Shown here: positions 16,436 to 27,582 of the stretch, piece after piece
Position numbering within the stretch: the first letter of the stretch is position 1
Layout of the letters: the number at the start of each line of letters is the position of its first letter
Assembly (NCBI GenBank): GCA_029168955.1
Contig: JAPDOI010000370.1
Coordinates: 620,001 to 684,000 of the forward strand
Source of the DNA: Aplectana chamaeleonis
Taxonomy: Eukaryota; Nematoda; Chromadorea; Rhabditida; Cosmocercidae
Length of the DNA stretch: 64,000 bases
Direction: 5' to 3'
Program-made: the position numbers and the translations under genes
Notes under the pieces: generated by a model
Seen by the model: only the letters and a program-made list of their open reading frames with translations
The model's database searches: none
Told to the model about the DNA's origin: nothing

Positions 16436-18072
16436 TGACTTACTTGACTTAATCGGTTGGCTTTCGCCTGACGCGGTCATTCCGCATCTTCACCGAGGTG
16501 TGCCGTCCTAGTAGTCAGCCGTGTCCATTTGTCACGGTCCTCAACCACAATTTGAACACAATCCATCCATTGATCACTATTCCACTTCCTGCGAAGTAAA
16601 ACATCGCGCCTGAATTGCCTCTCAATGCCGAGTGATTTCAAATCCTCCTTCACCACATCCGTCCAAAACTTTCGCCTACGTCCAGGCGGCCGTTCCCAGA
16701 CAGGACTTGGAAGCATCCTTAGAGCGTGTTGAACTAGACGATCTGGCGGTCTTCTTAAAATATGCCCCAACAGACGGAGACGACCTTCCGTTGCCGCTTG
16801 AGATGGCGTTGGGGGATGTTGGCACCTCCCTCGTGTCAAACGTAGATGTAAGGCGTCAATCCCGTTGTAGAGATCTTCGTTGTGGCACATCCGCGGCCAG
16901 AAATATCCAGGCCAACGCCTAAAAAGCTTCCTCTCCGTGCAATCCAACCTTTTCATCTGCGTCTTCGGTGCTGCCCACGTCTCCGATCCGTACATCATGA
17001 TAGGGCGAATAGCGGATAGGTAGACGCGCAACTTGACTTCCTTCGCGATGGGGGTAGACCACAAACACTTGGTTAGAGAATTGAATGCGGACGTAGCTTT
17101 TGCACATCGTTGTCGAATATCCGCAGCATAACTACCATCGTTCTTCAGCAAATAGCCCAAATAACATAAATCGTCCACCAGTTCGATACGTTGCCCGTCC
17201 ACACAAACTCCCGTTGAAGGCCTCTGAGAGACCCACATCTGCTTGCATTTGTCGGGACGAAGACGAAGTCCATAGGCTGCGGCATACTCCGAAACGAGGT
17301 TCACAATCCTTTGCAGTTTTGCGTTGTTTTCAGCAAATAACACAATGTCATCGGCGTGCTTCAGGTCGACAAGGGAGCGTCCTGATGGTGTTAGGATCAC
17401 ATCCGCAAGAAACTATTCTGCAACTCTACGCATGATGCCATCAACGGCGAAGTTGAAAAGAAAAGGTCCTGCTACAGCACAATGCCTTACTCCACTTTTC
17501 ACCTCGAAAGCGGACGTAAATCCGACAGGTGTAAGAACTGCTGCTGATGTTCCTCTGTTCATGTCCTTGATTAACCGAACATACTTTTCCGGGACTCCAT
17601 CTGCTCGCAGAGCGTTGAGCAATCGATCACGATGAGGAGAGTCGAACGCGGCTTCATAGTCCAAAAAAAGCAAGCTGTAATGGCTTCGAATACCGCTGCC
17701 ACGATTCAATTACTCTTCTCACGACGAACACTTGGTCGATGGTCGATCTTCCAGGTCGAAAACCGGCTTGCTCATCTCTGGTCGTTCTTTCACGATGTTT
17801 GATAAGTCGCTCGAGAATGATACGTTCTAAAACCTTGTACATGACACGAACTAGAGAGATTCCTCTGTAATTCTTAGGATCCGTGACGGATAGCTTTTTG
17901 TGAAGAGGTACGATGATCGCACGTCTCTACGAATCGGGCATCCTTTCGCTCATCTATATGGCACGGATGGTGTTGGTCATTTCACGGATCCCAGACGGAG
18001 AAAGAGTTTTCAGCAATTCAGCAGTGATGTTGTCATCTCCACCTGCCTTTCCATTCTTCAATTTCCGGATAT
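16436..18072 (-). pseudogene. RTE LINE copy 2, 5' truncated RT
   Basis: Closely similar to 10,819-12,450 of copy 1 with the same 3' terminus. It begins within the RT (RKLKNGKAGGDD near 18,070). Damage: a frame shift between the 17,842-17,654 segment and the 17,709-17,413 segment, a CAG-to-TAG stop (near 17,412, after RRVAE), and the catalytic box altered from YADD to HADD. It retains VIESWQRY where copy 1 has a stop. The 5' truncation is typical of target-primed reverse transcription. Confidence 0.9.
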
Positions 18073-18207
18073 ACATATGTGTTAATGAATATGTTAAAAT
18101 AGAAGGTTGTACCGAGTCGTGTATGCTATATACAGACAGGTGTGTAAAGAGTTGGCAAGGATGCCGGAACCACCAAAATAGCATTGGACTTTGATGCAGT
18201 CCAAAAA

Positions 18208-18450
18208 TATTGAGTTTTTCGAAATTTCCGAATGAATGACTTTTTCAAATATGGGTTTTTCAGAACTTCCGAATGAATGAGCTTTTCGAATATTGTGTTT
18301 CTCAAGATTTCCGAGTGAATAAATTTTTCGAATATGGATTTTTAGGATTTCCGACAGAATGAATTTTTCGATTATAGATATTTCATAGCTTCCGAACGAA
18401 TGAATTTTTCAAGTATTGCATTATGGCAAATTTCGAACAAATGAACTGTT
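18208..18450. repeat. About 42-bp degenerate tandem repeat, second array
   Basis: Five or six units of the CCGAATGAATGA / TTTTTCGAATATNG type, the same family as the array at 8,461-8,670. Confidence 0.75.
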
Positions 18451-18604
18451 CGAAGATCACCTTATCACAAACGTAGAATGATTGAATGATTTGAAAAGTG
18501 CACTATTCCTTAGGATCGAATGAACATTCGAATGTTGATTCGAAATTTCGAATATTTTTCGAATGGATGCAGTTATTCATACTAGTGTTAACTCAGAACA
18601 GTAG

Positions 18605-19180
18605 CTAGATCTGGAAATATCCGCCATTTGTTCGAATATCGGCTCGAAGTAGTCTCAGGAAGACGTCGCAGCAGTCACGGAAGTAGTCGTCATTCATTTC
18701 ATACAAAGCTTCCTCGAATACATCTTTCCAGTGGGCCAATTTCGCATGTCTATAATCACAGATCTCATTGTCAGACTCTATCAGGGACCACACTAGAAAG
18801 TCCAGTCGATGCAGGTCCGATGAGCAGGACCGCCATTCTTTGTGCGCGTTTGACTCAGGGTAGCACGCTTCGACACCACTCTTGAACTGATTTCGCTTTG
18901 TGTGCTTATCCATGGCCTAGTGTGAGGCAGCAGGGTCTGCTGCCGAATCGTAAAGTTCAACAGCGGATCAAAAAATCTCTAGACTCGTTTTCCTTTTAAC
19001 TTCCTAGATGATCTTCGTGCCAGAATCCACGAAAAGCAGCGGAGTTCCGCTGTCGCTAGCGATGCCTCCCAAAACTACCGCAGAAGTCGTATGAACAGTC
19101 CAACTAGAGATTTTTCATTCACCGTAAGGCCTCATTGGTTCTTCTAGCTGCTATCCAGTCGTTTTCGCATTTCTTCATGA
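18605..19180 (-). pseudogene. Mariner-family transposase, C-terminal half, decayed
   Basis: In broken minus-strand frames I read VLGGIASDSGTPLLFVDSG, then QQDPAASH (second catalytic Asp, near 18,935), one stop, then NAHKEWRSCSSDLHRLDF carrying the third acidic position as Asp, then VWSLIES and LLRADIRTNGGYF, the usual mariner C-terminus. The spacing of the last two acids is 39 by my count, as in DD39D-type rather than DD34E enzymes. Stops and a lost proline in SPDLNPLD indicate a dead copy. Ends were not found. Confidence 0.7.
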
Positions 19181-19760
19181 ATTCCATACTGATGATGTGT
19201 TTCATCTTAAAGCGGGTGCAACAGTGCAGAAGCTTCCTTAATTTTCGGTCTCACTTCAGCTTCTGGTCTGCGGAAGGTGACGGGTCTGCTCTAAATGGTG
19301 TAAACAAAGATTCAGCTTCTTCCCGACGAGTTTCCAGATGACTTCCAACCACAGATTCCTTTCTCTAGCTATCCACTTAATCGACAGTCGAGAATTGCGG
19401 TTGACTCGGGCTCTCACCCTCTTGACAATCTAGATATGCTAGTACTGATCTTACTGCTTTTGCAAGCTATGTTAGAGATTGGACTAAGCTGACGAAGAGG
19501 ACTAATGGCATTCTGGGTAAGTCTGAGCTAATTGGAGATGTGTCTCGTCGTGTGCGTCAAAACTTGCCTACCGATGATAGCGCCGCACTTCGGATTAGCC
19601 TCGAATGTACTAACCTAAAATTTATTATCTACAGAACAAAGGTGAGAATCACAGAGCTGAGATTTGAAGTAATTCAAGAATTTAAAATAGCAAAAACTTT
19701 AACTTCAAAACGCATTCATGAAATAGAAGCCATTTCGCGCGCCAATAATTCTGGAACACC
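19181..19760. other. Unassigned DNA
   Basis: Upstream of the mariner relic; it may contain its lost N-terminal part, but I could not read it. No other feature. Confidence 0.35.
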
Positions 19761-19762
19761 CT

Positions 19763-19795
19763 GTACAGTCCGACGCATAATTATAGGGACACTTG
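19763..19795 (+). repeat. Solo Tc1/mariner-type terminal repeat
   Basis: TACAGTCCGACGCATAATTA followed by TAGGGACAC. The first 16 bases recur at 50,144 before unrelated sequence. A TA followed by CAGT is the usual Tc1/mariner end. No partner end is visible at either site. Confidence 0.5.
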
Positions 19796-19847
19796 AATTT
19801 CTGCTCGACATTTTGCCGTTTTGTAGCTAGAGCATTACGGTGTGGAT

Positions 19848-19975
19848 CAGGGGTGTGCGTTAATGAAAAATATTTTTTTCATTGGGCGTTGATCGATAAT
19901 TTTCGATGAAAAACCGCGTTAACCCGTTAATGCGTTAACACGTTAATTTTGCACTTCGTTAAAAAAGTTGAAAAC
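19848..19975. mobile_element. hAT-type element end with GTTAA subterminal array
   Basis: Begins CAGGGGTGTGCGTTAATG, the same end as the hAT elements at 62,960 and 52,978. It is followed by clustered GTTAA / TTAACG motifs (CGTTAACCCGTTAATGCG and similar). No matching right end was found, so it is probably truncated. Confidence 0.6.
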
Positions 19976-20040
19976 ATTACCTGACCACAACGAAAATCTA
20001 CAAACCACCGGAGGTCCTAGAAGAAAAATAAAATAGACCT

Positions 20041-20095
20041 TCTAATGACGTCAGCAGAACGTCGTGGAAAGCACGCAGGGCTCCCGAAGACGTAG
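20041..20095 (+). repeat. Solitary diverged unit of the 42-bp minisatellite
   Basis: TAATGACGTCAGCAGAACGT ... GGAAAGCACGCAGGGC ... GAAGACGTA follows the 42-bp unit of 595-3,560 base for base in layout, with about 1.3 units present. Confidence 0.55.
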
Positions 20096-20104
20096 GCACT
20101 ATAC

Positions 20105-20330
20105 TTGTTATCCGAACATAATTTTTCGGATAATGGATCGATTCGGATAATGTCGATTTTAAATTTTCCGGATGTTGAGTCTATTCAGATAATGCACTTT
20201 TTCAAATTTTCGTATAATGGATCGATACAGATAACGCCATTTTTCCTATGATTCGGATACGGATATCCGGTCGGATAATTCCGGATAACTTCAGATATTT
20301 TTGGAACAAAGTTGAGGCAAAACGGTGAAA
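20105..20330. repeat. Degenerate tandem repeat (GGATAATGGATCGATTC)
   Basis: Four or so imperfect units of roughly 43 bp containing CGGATAATG or CAGATAATG and GATCGAT. No ORF of interest. Confidence 0.5.
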
Positions 20331-20536
20331 AATAAACCAGGCACTCAAGACAAACCTTTGAAAACATCCATAATTGAGCAAGCAGTAGTCCCTCATTGCA
20401 TTCGCAGCATTCTCACATACAATTTTCAATCTTCATATACCCTCTACTTCCCCACAGCTCGCACTTAGTTTGGCTGCAGTTCGGACTGCGATCCGCGTGT
20501 GCGCTGCGGTTCGAAGAACAGTTCGTGCTGTGGGTG

Positions 20537-21251
20537 CTCAGGCACTCGGGGGCTACGGCCGCCGCACCATTGGCCGCCGAGCCGCGCCACCGGTCAGCGC
20601 ATCGATGTCGAAAGGTGCGCGGATCGGCGACCTCCAATAAAACCTGTCTGTCCCCGGCCCCCAAGCGGTCCAAAATTTGTCGATGAGCGGCTCAAAAACT
20701 GTAAATGTCCATTTTCGGCGTTTCCGGATTCGCTCAGGGGACACGGGGACAGCCCACAAGGATCACCCCTGTTGGAATCCCTACGGAGGGGAGGGGTTGA
20801 CCCCACCGCCACGGCCCGCAGTGGGGTGCACCTCACCGTGAACCTTGGGGATATGGCCCCCAGTTGGGTCCCCCCCCCCCCCCCGAGCCGTGGAGAGCCC
20901 TCTCTCCACTCGCGACCAAAATTATCCTCTGGTGTCCGGTGAATCTTCTGGAAAGTGACTCGAGGCCACCTTCCAGGTCCGGCTCCGAAGAGCCGACTGA
21001 GGCACAAGGTGAGGTGAGGAGCCTTTTATACCGGCAACATCGTTAACACTTTTGTCTAAACATGTTGATGATTCTGAGCAAGTGCGTAGGGGCGCGGATG
21101 GCTGCGACTGCCGATGTGCGTAGACGCGTCGCGGTCGAGAATCTGCGTGGCGGTCGAGAACGGGCGCGGATGGCCGAATGACTCTCTCAAGGTTGGGGGA
21201 TGGCCGTTTCGGCCTCAAAAGTGTGGCGGGCCGTCCCCCCGAGTGCCTGAG
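20537..21251. mobile_element. GC-rich TIR element in left arm (715 bp)
   Basis: Absent from the right arm, which reads straight from CGTGCTGTG to AGTGGCC. TIRs are CTCAGGCACTCGGGGG and its complement. The flanking TG on each side is a plausible 2-bp target duplication. The interior is rich in GCCGCC and in pairs such as CGATGTCG; short ORFs in all frames are not convincing genes. Confidence 0.75.
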
Positions 21252-21275
21252 TGGCCGTTTGTGGGGGGCAGCCAG

Positions 21276-21443
21276 GGGTGCGTTCCAAGAACATTCCCAT
21301 GGCAAAACGCGTCCATGGAATCGTAGCCACGGCCACGTGGGAGCAATTTTCAGTTATAATTCGCATCCATGGAAAGCAAATTAGTCCATGGTGAGGTTGC
21401 TTTTCCTCCCACTGCGTCGTGGGAACGTTCTTGGAACGCACCC
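21276..21443. mobile_element. 168-bp MITE in left arm, 3-bp target duplication
   Basis: Ends GGGTGCGTTCCAAGAAC and GTTCTTGGAACGCACCC, with CAG on both sides (21,273-21,275 and 21,444-21,446). The right arm has the uninterrupted site GGCAGCCAGGTGGCC on the opposite strand. A 3-bp duplication fits CACTA- or Harbinger-like elements. Confidence 0.85.
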
Positions 21444-21649
21444 CAGGTGGCCATCAATCGATGCAACACGAATTTTCGTCGTCTCAACCATATGTTTTAG
21501 CTCGGTGACGAGCATTTTCGGCGCTCTTCCCATGTTGTTCTCGACCGATCTCCCGATTTCAATATTTTTTGCTGCTCTATCCGATCTCTGCTCTAAGTTT
21601 GGGTAGGGTTTTTCACTACTTTCATTGTTTTTGGAGTAATTAATTTTTT

Positions 21650-22430
21650 CAAATATATTTTTATTCGTTCATTCGATAATTTGATTTTTTCTTCATTCGT
21701 TCGTCATTCATTAACTTTTTATATGCTTAGGAACTAGTATTTTTGTTTTCTTACACTATTATTTAACCTTTAGAATCTATAAATTGTTCATTTACTTACT
21801 CAATATTTGGTTGATTTGCTGTCTTATACATTTGAGTGTATCCATTTGATTATTTCGTTTGTTATTACCTCATTCAGTTATTACTAATCAGCAACTTACA
21901 TATTCAAAAAATAATTTGATAAATATTAATTGAAAATTACTTATGGGTCCACTTAGTTCAATTTTCGGGCTTTCAATAGTTACGCTACTGACTGGAGAGC
22001 GGAAAATAATTTTAAATGATCATTAAGTAGTAATGCAGAACTTCGAATTCAGAGTTGCTTCTTTTCATTTGACTAATTCTTTTTTATATTCTCTACCTTG
22101 ACTTGGGAGCAATTTGTTTGAGCTTGTTTGCGCTTAAGAACTGTATTGTCTAGAGTGACGTCATGTTCTTGCATTTGATTCTTCTCAGTGTATCATTAAT
22201 GCATATCATTCTGCTTTCGCACACGTTTCCGAGTTTAGCAGCCGTTTTCACGGTTACCTGAAATGTGAACTCTGCTTACGCTTACGAGAGCGATGCTGAA
22301 TTTGTTGGAATTGTTACATTGTCGAGGTAGAGAATGTAAAAAAGAATACCAAAAATCAGTCTAAATAGAACAAGCTATCCTATTCAAAGTTATCAAGTAA
22401 ATTTTGAAAAATACAATACCCGCACTAATT
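21650..22430. other. AT-rich left-arm segment without a counterpart
   Basis: A low-GC stretch with many ATTCATTC-like words. The right arm has only a short AT-rich stretch (26,045-26,280) that does not align. No gene or TIR seen. Confidence 0.5.
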
Positions 22431-23962
22431 TACTCAAAAAAGCCGCAAAAGTCGCGAACTCGCGACTTTTGCGACCTTTTGTCATAACTCGGCCCGAAGT
22501 GATCCATTCGAGCAGTGAAGGGCATTATTCGAATCAGCATCGAGAGCTCTTTCCTCTGAGTTCTCGCATGTCTTACGGCCAAACAAGGCATATAGGGCTA
22601 ACACGATCAATCGAGTTGGTGAAAGGAAAATTAAAGTATTTTGTGGTTATTTGACGTAATGCCACGTCCACCTCAACAGTGTATACATGATAGACAACAG
22701 TTTAATAAACTGCCTGCGGCTGACAGACTTTTTCTGCGAAATTTCAGTTTTTCGATTTTCTGAACCCGAATATTTCACCCTTTCTACAGCCGCAAGCCTC
22801 ATCTTGCTTAGACTTACAGAGAGTAGCAATGTTTTTTCATTAACTGCGTCTGAATCCATCCATGGTGGAAGGCTTGGAGAGAGTGTAGACCGTGAAAAGT
22901 GGTTCACAGCGATTTCAAATGGGCGATCTTCGAATTCAGCCCTTCCAAGGAGGCCCGTACCCCCTCTCAGGGCTGGTAATATTTCTAGCTCCTCGCTGTA
23001 CAATACCGCTCATAGGATTTGGTCAGAAATCAAGCGAGGTCGGGTTTTCGCGTCTTTTTCGTGTTTTTTGTATAACTCGCTTCAAAGTCAAATTTAAGCG
23101 AAACTAGGGAGATATTCATAATCCAGCCGTGGAGGGCTATCCAATGGTGTAGCTATTGTTAAGATTCCGTTGAGAACCATGGAAATTTTGCAATCGACCA
23201 GCTCTCTTTATACGGTAGGCACAGGGAAACGCAGACGGAGACGGTAGCGCACCATCCATCACGGTACCGTAATCACAAACCTGGGTGATTACGAAACTTC
23301 TGTAGTTCTCAACGTAATCACCACAAAGGCTGAACCGTTGGGTAGATCTCAACGCGAGGATCACGAATATCTCCCTAGTTTCGCTCAAAGTTGACTTTGA
23401 AGCGAGTTACACAAAAAAAGACGAAAAAGACGCGAAAACCCGACCTCGCTCGCTTTCTGACCAAATCCTACGAGCGGTATTGTACATGATAAATAGCTCG
23501 GAAAACCACCTAAGATTTTTCGCCAATTATTCTTTTCAAACTCAAAAACGTGTAGTAATTATCGAAAACTTCCATTTGTTTTCCGATGCCTGGCGATCCA
23601 CGATCAACCGCTTCCCGAAATTTAGAATGCTGGTGGTAAGGGCTTTCAAATGATATAATGTTTGCTTGTTCCGACAAATCCTTCTGTTTCTCAGATGTAA
23701 AAGAGTAATTTATCGTTAGTCCCTGGCTTCGCGCCTCTGCGTCTCTGACTCTCCGCGCCCTGCTCACCCCCACTTTTGAAGGTGTCAAAGGCGCACTGTC
23801 TTGCCTGTCTCGCTCAATGAGCGAAGTCCACGCGGAATGGATCGATTTCCATGGGCAAGGTTTCACTCGGGAGACGACAAGAGCTTGGGTTGAAACAGTG
23901 AGAAGAGGGCAGAAAGAACAGGAAGAAAAACATGAGGGGGAATTCGTTCAAGAACGTACGAC
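22430..23962. repeat. Core of left palindrome arm
   Basis: Starts with a palindrome (GCAAAAGTCGCGAACTCGCG) and carries open frames of about 118 codons in several frames (for example 22,647-23,003 minus and 23,510-23,866 minus) that also stay open in the right arm. Differences between arms are not concentrated at third positions as far as I can judge, so I do not call a gene. I recognise no protein family. Confidence 0.7.
23001..23482. mobile_element. 482-bp MITE with long TIR, TA target
   Basis: Ends CAATACCGCTCATAGGATTT and AAATCCTACGAGCGGTATTG; the TIR extends about 130 bp inward. TA lies on each side (22,999-23,000 and 23,483-23,484), and the right arm has the empty site GCTGTACATGATA on the opposite strand. 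This fits a Tc1/mariner-type nonautonomous element, though GTAC as a 4-bp duplication cannot be excluded. Confidence 0.88.
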
Positions 23963-24243
23963 GCCATGCGATGCTACACCACGCGGTAAGGACCTTTTAG
24001 AGTTCCATCGCTGTGCGATGCGGTATTCTCTGTGGGCATCGATCCATAACGCGCCGCTCGTCGATTCGCATATGAACCATGAAATCGCGCCGCGCCGCGG
24101 TGCAACTCTAAAAACTCCTTAAGTCATTCATATTAATTAGCCACGTAGTTAGAATCTGCCAGGCTCTGAAAGAATGATCTTAGAAATTGTTCTTTATGCA
24201 TGGCGACAAACAGCATAGCGACCACTAGGTCATTTCTCCCACT

Positions 24244-24535
24244 CAGGGTGCGGCACGAGGTGTGGACAAGGGCAATCTCACTCGGACCCCCTACCCTCCA
24301 GGAGCAAATTTTAGCGATTGTCTCAGACCCCCCCCCTTTTCCCAGAAGCGTAATTTGGCCAACATTCCATGTAAGTCAGTCGTCGTGATCGAATTACTTG
24401 TTAAAACTTATTCGAAACAGTGTATGCCCCCATTCAGAATGGGCCACTCAGTGTCCCGATGGGGTGCGCACCCCCTCCAACACTGCGCAGCTCAGACCCC
24501 CTCCCATAGATATCCACACCTCGTGCGGTACCCTG
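24244..24535. mobile_element. hAT-type MITE in palindrome spacer
   Basis: Ends CAGGGTGCGGCACGAGGTGT and its near-complement (2 mismatches in 23). The 8-bp flanks are CTCCCACT and CTCCCAGT, matching at 7 of 8 as expected for a hAT duplication. No coding sequence. Confidence 0.75.
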
Positions 24536-24654
24536 CTCCCAGTACGATTATTACGTGAGGCATGATGCAACCGCCGTAGTCCGCAATTGCGGACCGCAAT
24601 TGCGAACCGCAATTCGGCTCCGAGAGCAATAGTATATCGATTCTATCACACATC

Positions 24655-24925
24655 TGTCGACATCAAGACTGCGCCCCACGCGACTCGCGCGCACTTTTCA
24701 GTTCAAAATAAAGCATTTTTCAATTTTCGGCCTTCGGACCTTAACCTATTGCTCATTCAGATTGCCGCGCTGCAGAGCAACGCCGTGCGGTCGAATTGAT
24801 GCAACAACGCTTTGCACGGTCACTCGTCTTCGTCGCGTTTTGGAATCGCTACGTCACGTGATTCGAATCTTCCACGCATCTGTCAATATTAAGATTGCGG
24901 CGCACGCGGCTTGTCGCGCACGCGA
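24655..24925. repeat. Imperfect direct repeat, about 200 bp apart
   Basis: 24,659-24,713 and 24,860-24,922 share the order GATTC, CATCTGTC, AAGA-TGCG and CGCGCAC-like blocks with CG-rich words between. Function unknown. Confidence 0.4.
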
Positions 24926-25004
24926 CGCGACCGCTCGGACGACTACTGGCGTAATCAGTTATTTATTCGAATCAAAAACAAAACCGTGAGTAGTCGAAGT
25001 ACGT

Positions 25005-26045
25005 TCTTGAACGAATTCCCCCTCATGTTTTTCTTCCTGTTCTTTCTGCCCTCTTCTCACTGTTTCAACCCAAGCTCTTGTCGTCTCCCGAGTGGAACCT
25101 TGCCCATGGAAATCGATCCATTCCGCGTGGACTTCGCTCATTGAGCGAGACAGGCAAGACAGTGCGCTTTCGACACCTTCAAAAGTGGGGGTGAGCAGGG
25201 CGCGGACAGTCAGAGACGCAGAGGCGCGAAGCCAGGGACTGACGATAAATTACTCTTTCACATCTGAGAAACAGAAGGATTTGTCGGAACAAGCAAACAT
25301 TATACCATTTGAAAGCCCTTACCACCAGCATTCTAAATTTCGGGCAGCGGTTGATCGTGGATCGCCAGGCATCGGAAAACAAATGGAAGTTATCGATAAT
25401 TACTACACGTTTTTGAGTTTGAAAAGAATAATTGGCGAAAAATCTTAGGTGGTTTCCCGAACTATTTATCATGTACAGCGAGGAGCTAGAAATATTACCA
25501 GCCCTGAGAGGGGGTACGGGCCTCCTTGGAAGGGCTGAATTCGAAGATCGCCCATTTGAAATCGCTGCGAACCACTTTTCACGGTCTACATTCTCTCCAA
25601 GTCTTCCACCATGGATGGATTCAGACACAGTTGATGAAAAAACATTGCTACTCTCTGTAAGTCTAAGCAAGATGAGGCTTGCGGCTGTAGAAATGGTGAA
25701 ATATTCGGGTTTAGAAAATCAAAAAACTGAAATTTCGCAGAAAAAGTCTGTCAGCCGCAGGCAGTTTATTAAACTGTTGTCCATCATGTACACACTGTTG
25801 AGGTGGACCTAGCATTACGTCAAATAACCACAAAATACTTTAATTTTCCTTTCACCAACTCGATTGATTGTGTTAGCCCTATATCCCTTGTTTGGCCGTA
25901 AGACATGCGAGAACTCAGAAGAAAGCGCTCTCGATGCTGATTCGAAATATGCCCTTCACTGCTCGAATGGATCACTTCGGGCCGAGTTATGACGAAAAGT
26001 CGCTAAAGTCGCGAGTTCGCGACTTTTGCGGCTTCTTTGAGTAAA
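25005..26045. repeat. Core of right palindrome arm (uninterrupted)
   Basis: The arm that lacks the 482-bp MITE, so it shows the ancestral contiguous state across CATGTACAGCGAG at 25,470. Open frames at 25,092-25,448 (118 codons) and 25,432-25,812 (126 codons, different frame) overlap by 17 bp. Both have counterparts in the left arm, but I recognise no domain. Confidence 0.7.
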
Positions 26046-26438
26046 TTAGTGCGGGTATTGTATCTAACAAAATATTTGGACTATACGAACAATTGTTTAG
26101 AATTTAATGAACAAGGAAACAAGGAACGAAGTAATCAAATTAATTTATTCAAATGACTGAGACAGCAAATAAATTAATGAGCAATTGCATTGAATTCTCA
26201 ATAGTAAATAGAATAGTAAATGAATCAATAATAAACGAAATCATGGATTAATCACCAAGAAACAAGTTAATAAACGAATAAAAATATATTTGAAACAATT
26301 AATTACTCCAAAAACAATGAAAGTAGTGAAAAAAATTACCCAAACTCAGAGCAGAGGTCGGATAGAGCAGGGAAAAATATTGAAATCGGGAGATTAGTTG
26401 AGAGCAACATGGGAAGAGCGCCGAAAATGCTTGTCACC

Positions 26439-26850
26439 ACTCCAAGCTAACCCTCACGGCGGCTGCGGGAGTTAGCTCGTCAAATCACCGCATGCTGTCC
26501 CTATTTTCCCACTTATTCATGTTTTACCATCGGGAATAGCTCACATTTAGGAGAACAGGAGCCTCACTTGACCTCTATCTGAAGAAACTTGGTTTCGTTG
26601 TGTTTTGAAGGAGAGGGCTGTTCGGTTCTTGCCTTGTCGGGGTGGCGGACAACTCGTCTACCTTGCTCTCTTAACAACGCTGCAAAGCCACACAAAGCTG
26701 GATCAGATTCTATTTTGTAGCTGCGAAGGTGTGCTCTTCATACAAGGGTTTCGCACACCGGTAGGTTTCAGTTCCTGACGAAATTCCACGGGCAGCGGGT
26801 GCGTTTGGACGAGTTACACCCCGCAGCCGCCGTGAGGGTTAGCTGCGAGT
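26439..26850. mobile_element. 412-bp Mutator-like MITE in right arm
   Basis: TIRs of 31 bp (2 mismatches) with AGCTAACCCTCACGGCGGCT inside. The 9-bp flanks are CTTGTCACC and CTCGTCACC, and the left arm reads GCTCGTCACCGAGC with no insert on the opposite strand. A 9-bp duplication is the Mutator-superfamily hallmark. Confidence 0.85.
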
Positions 26851-27276
26851 CTCGTCACCGAGCTAAAACATATGATTGAGACGACGAAAATTCGTGTTGC
26901 ATCGATTGATGGCCACCTGGCTGCCCCCCCACAAACGGCCACTCACAGCACGAACTGTTCTTCGAACCGCAGCGCACACGCGGATCGCAGTCCGAACTGC
27001 AGCCAAACTAAGTGCGAGCTGTGGGGAAGTAGAGGGTATGTGTGCATATTAATGAAAATATAAAAACGACCCTTCTTTTACTCTACCGTCGTTGGAAGGC
27101 ACAGTATTATCCATACACAGGTTTTTCAGGACAACTATGTAGCTAGTAAACGGTATGCAAAGCGACTATACAAAAAACTTCTACACTGAATAACTAGTCA
27201 TTTGGTCATCTTACTTGATCACTCAAACGTTCGCCGTTGTCTACAGGACGTCGATCCGCCCAAAACGAGTCACCGG

Positions 27277-27582
27277 CAGGGATGAGCGGAATAAAAATAT
27301 AAATTTTCGGAAATCGGTTTTCGGGTTTCGGAACAGAAATTTTTTTCTCGGATTTCGGGAATGGGGCGCGAAACGCCTGAAAATGCGCGGAAATGCGGTT
27401 TTCGGAACGCGAAACGCGGAAAAATTCCGAAATAATTTAGCGTTTTCTTACGTCCCAGATGACCCGATATTTTCGCATTCCATGGCGTTTTCTGCGGTTT
27501 TCGGAATGCGGAACGCGGAATGCCAAAAATGCGCGAAACTGCGGGTTTCGGAACGCGAAACGCCGAACTCCGCTCATCCCTT
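27277..27582. mobile_element. hAT-like element with GCGGAACGCGAAACGC array
   Basis: Begins CAGGGATGAGCGGA and ends TCCGCTCATCCCTTT, with dense TTTCGGAACGCGAAACGC-type words between. No clear 8-bp duplication. It has the same layout as the CAGGGRTGTGCG elements but a different subterminal motif. Confidence 0.6.

Larger units (their letters stand above)
20437..27039. repeat. 6.6-kb imperfect palindrome
   Basis: The left arm (20,437-23,962) and right arm (25,005-27,039) are inverted copies about a spacer of about 1.04 kb. Matching blocks from outside in: 20,437-20,536 with 26,944-27,039; 21,252-21,275 plus 21,444-21,650 with 26,280-26,438 and 26,860-26,943; 22,430-23,000 with 25,480-26,045; 23,483-23,962 with 25,005-25,480. 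The inner blocks are about 95% identical by eye. 21,650-22,430 and 26,045-26,280 do not match. Private insertions: three on the left, one on the right. It could be one large foldback transposon or two elements inserted head to head. Confidence 0.88.

Noticed and set aside
20396..21441. Several 70-147 codon frames at 20.4-21.4 kb
   Set aside because: They lie in a GC-rich TIR element absent from the other palindrome arm and conflict between strands; no domain recognised.
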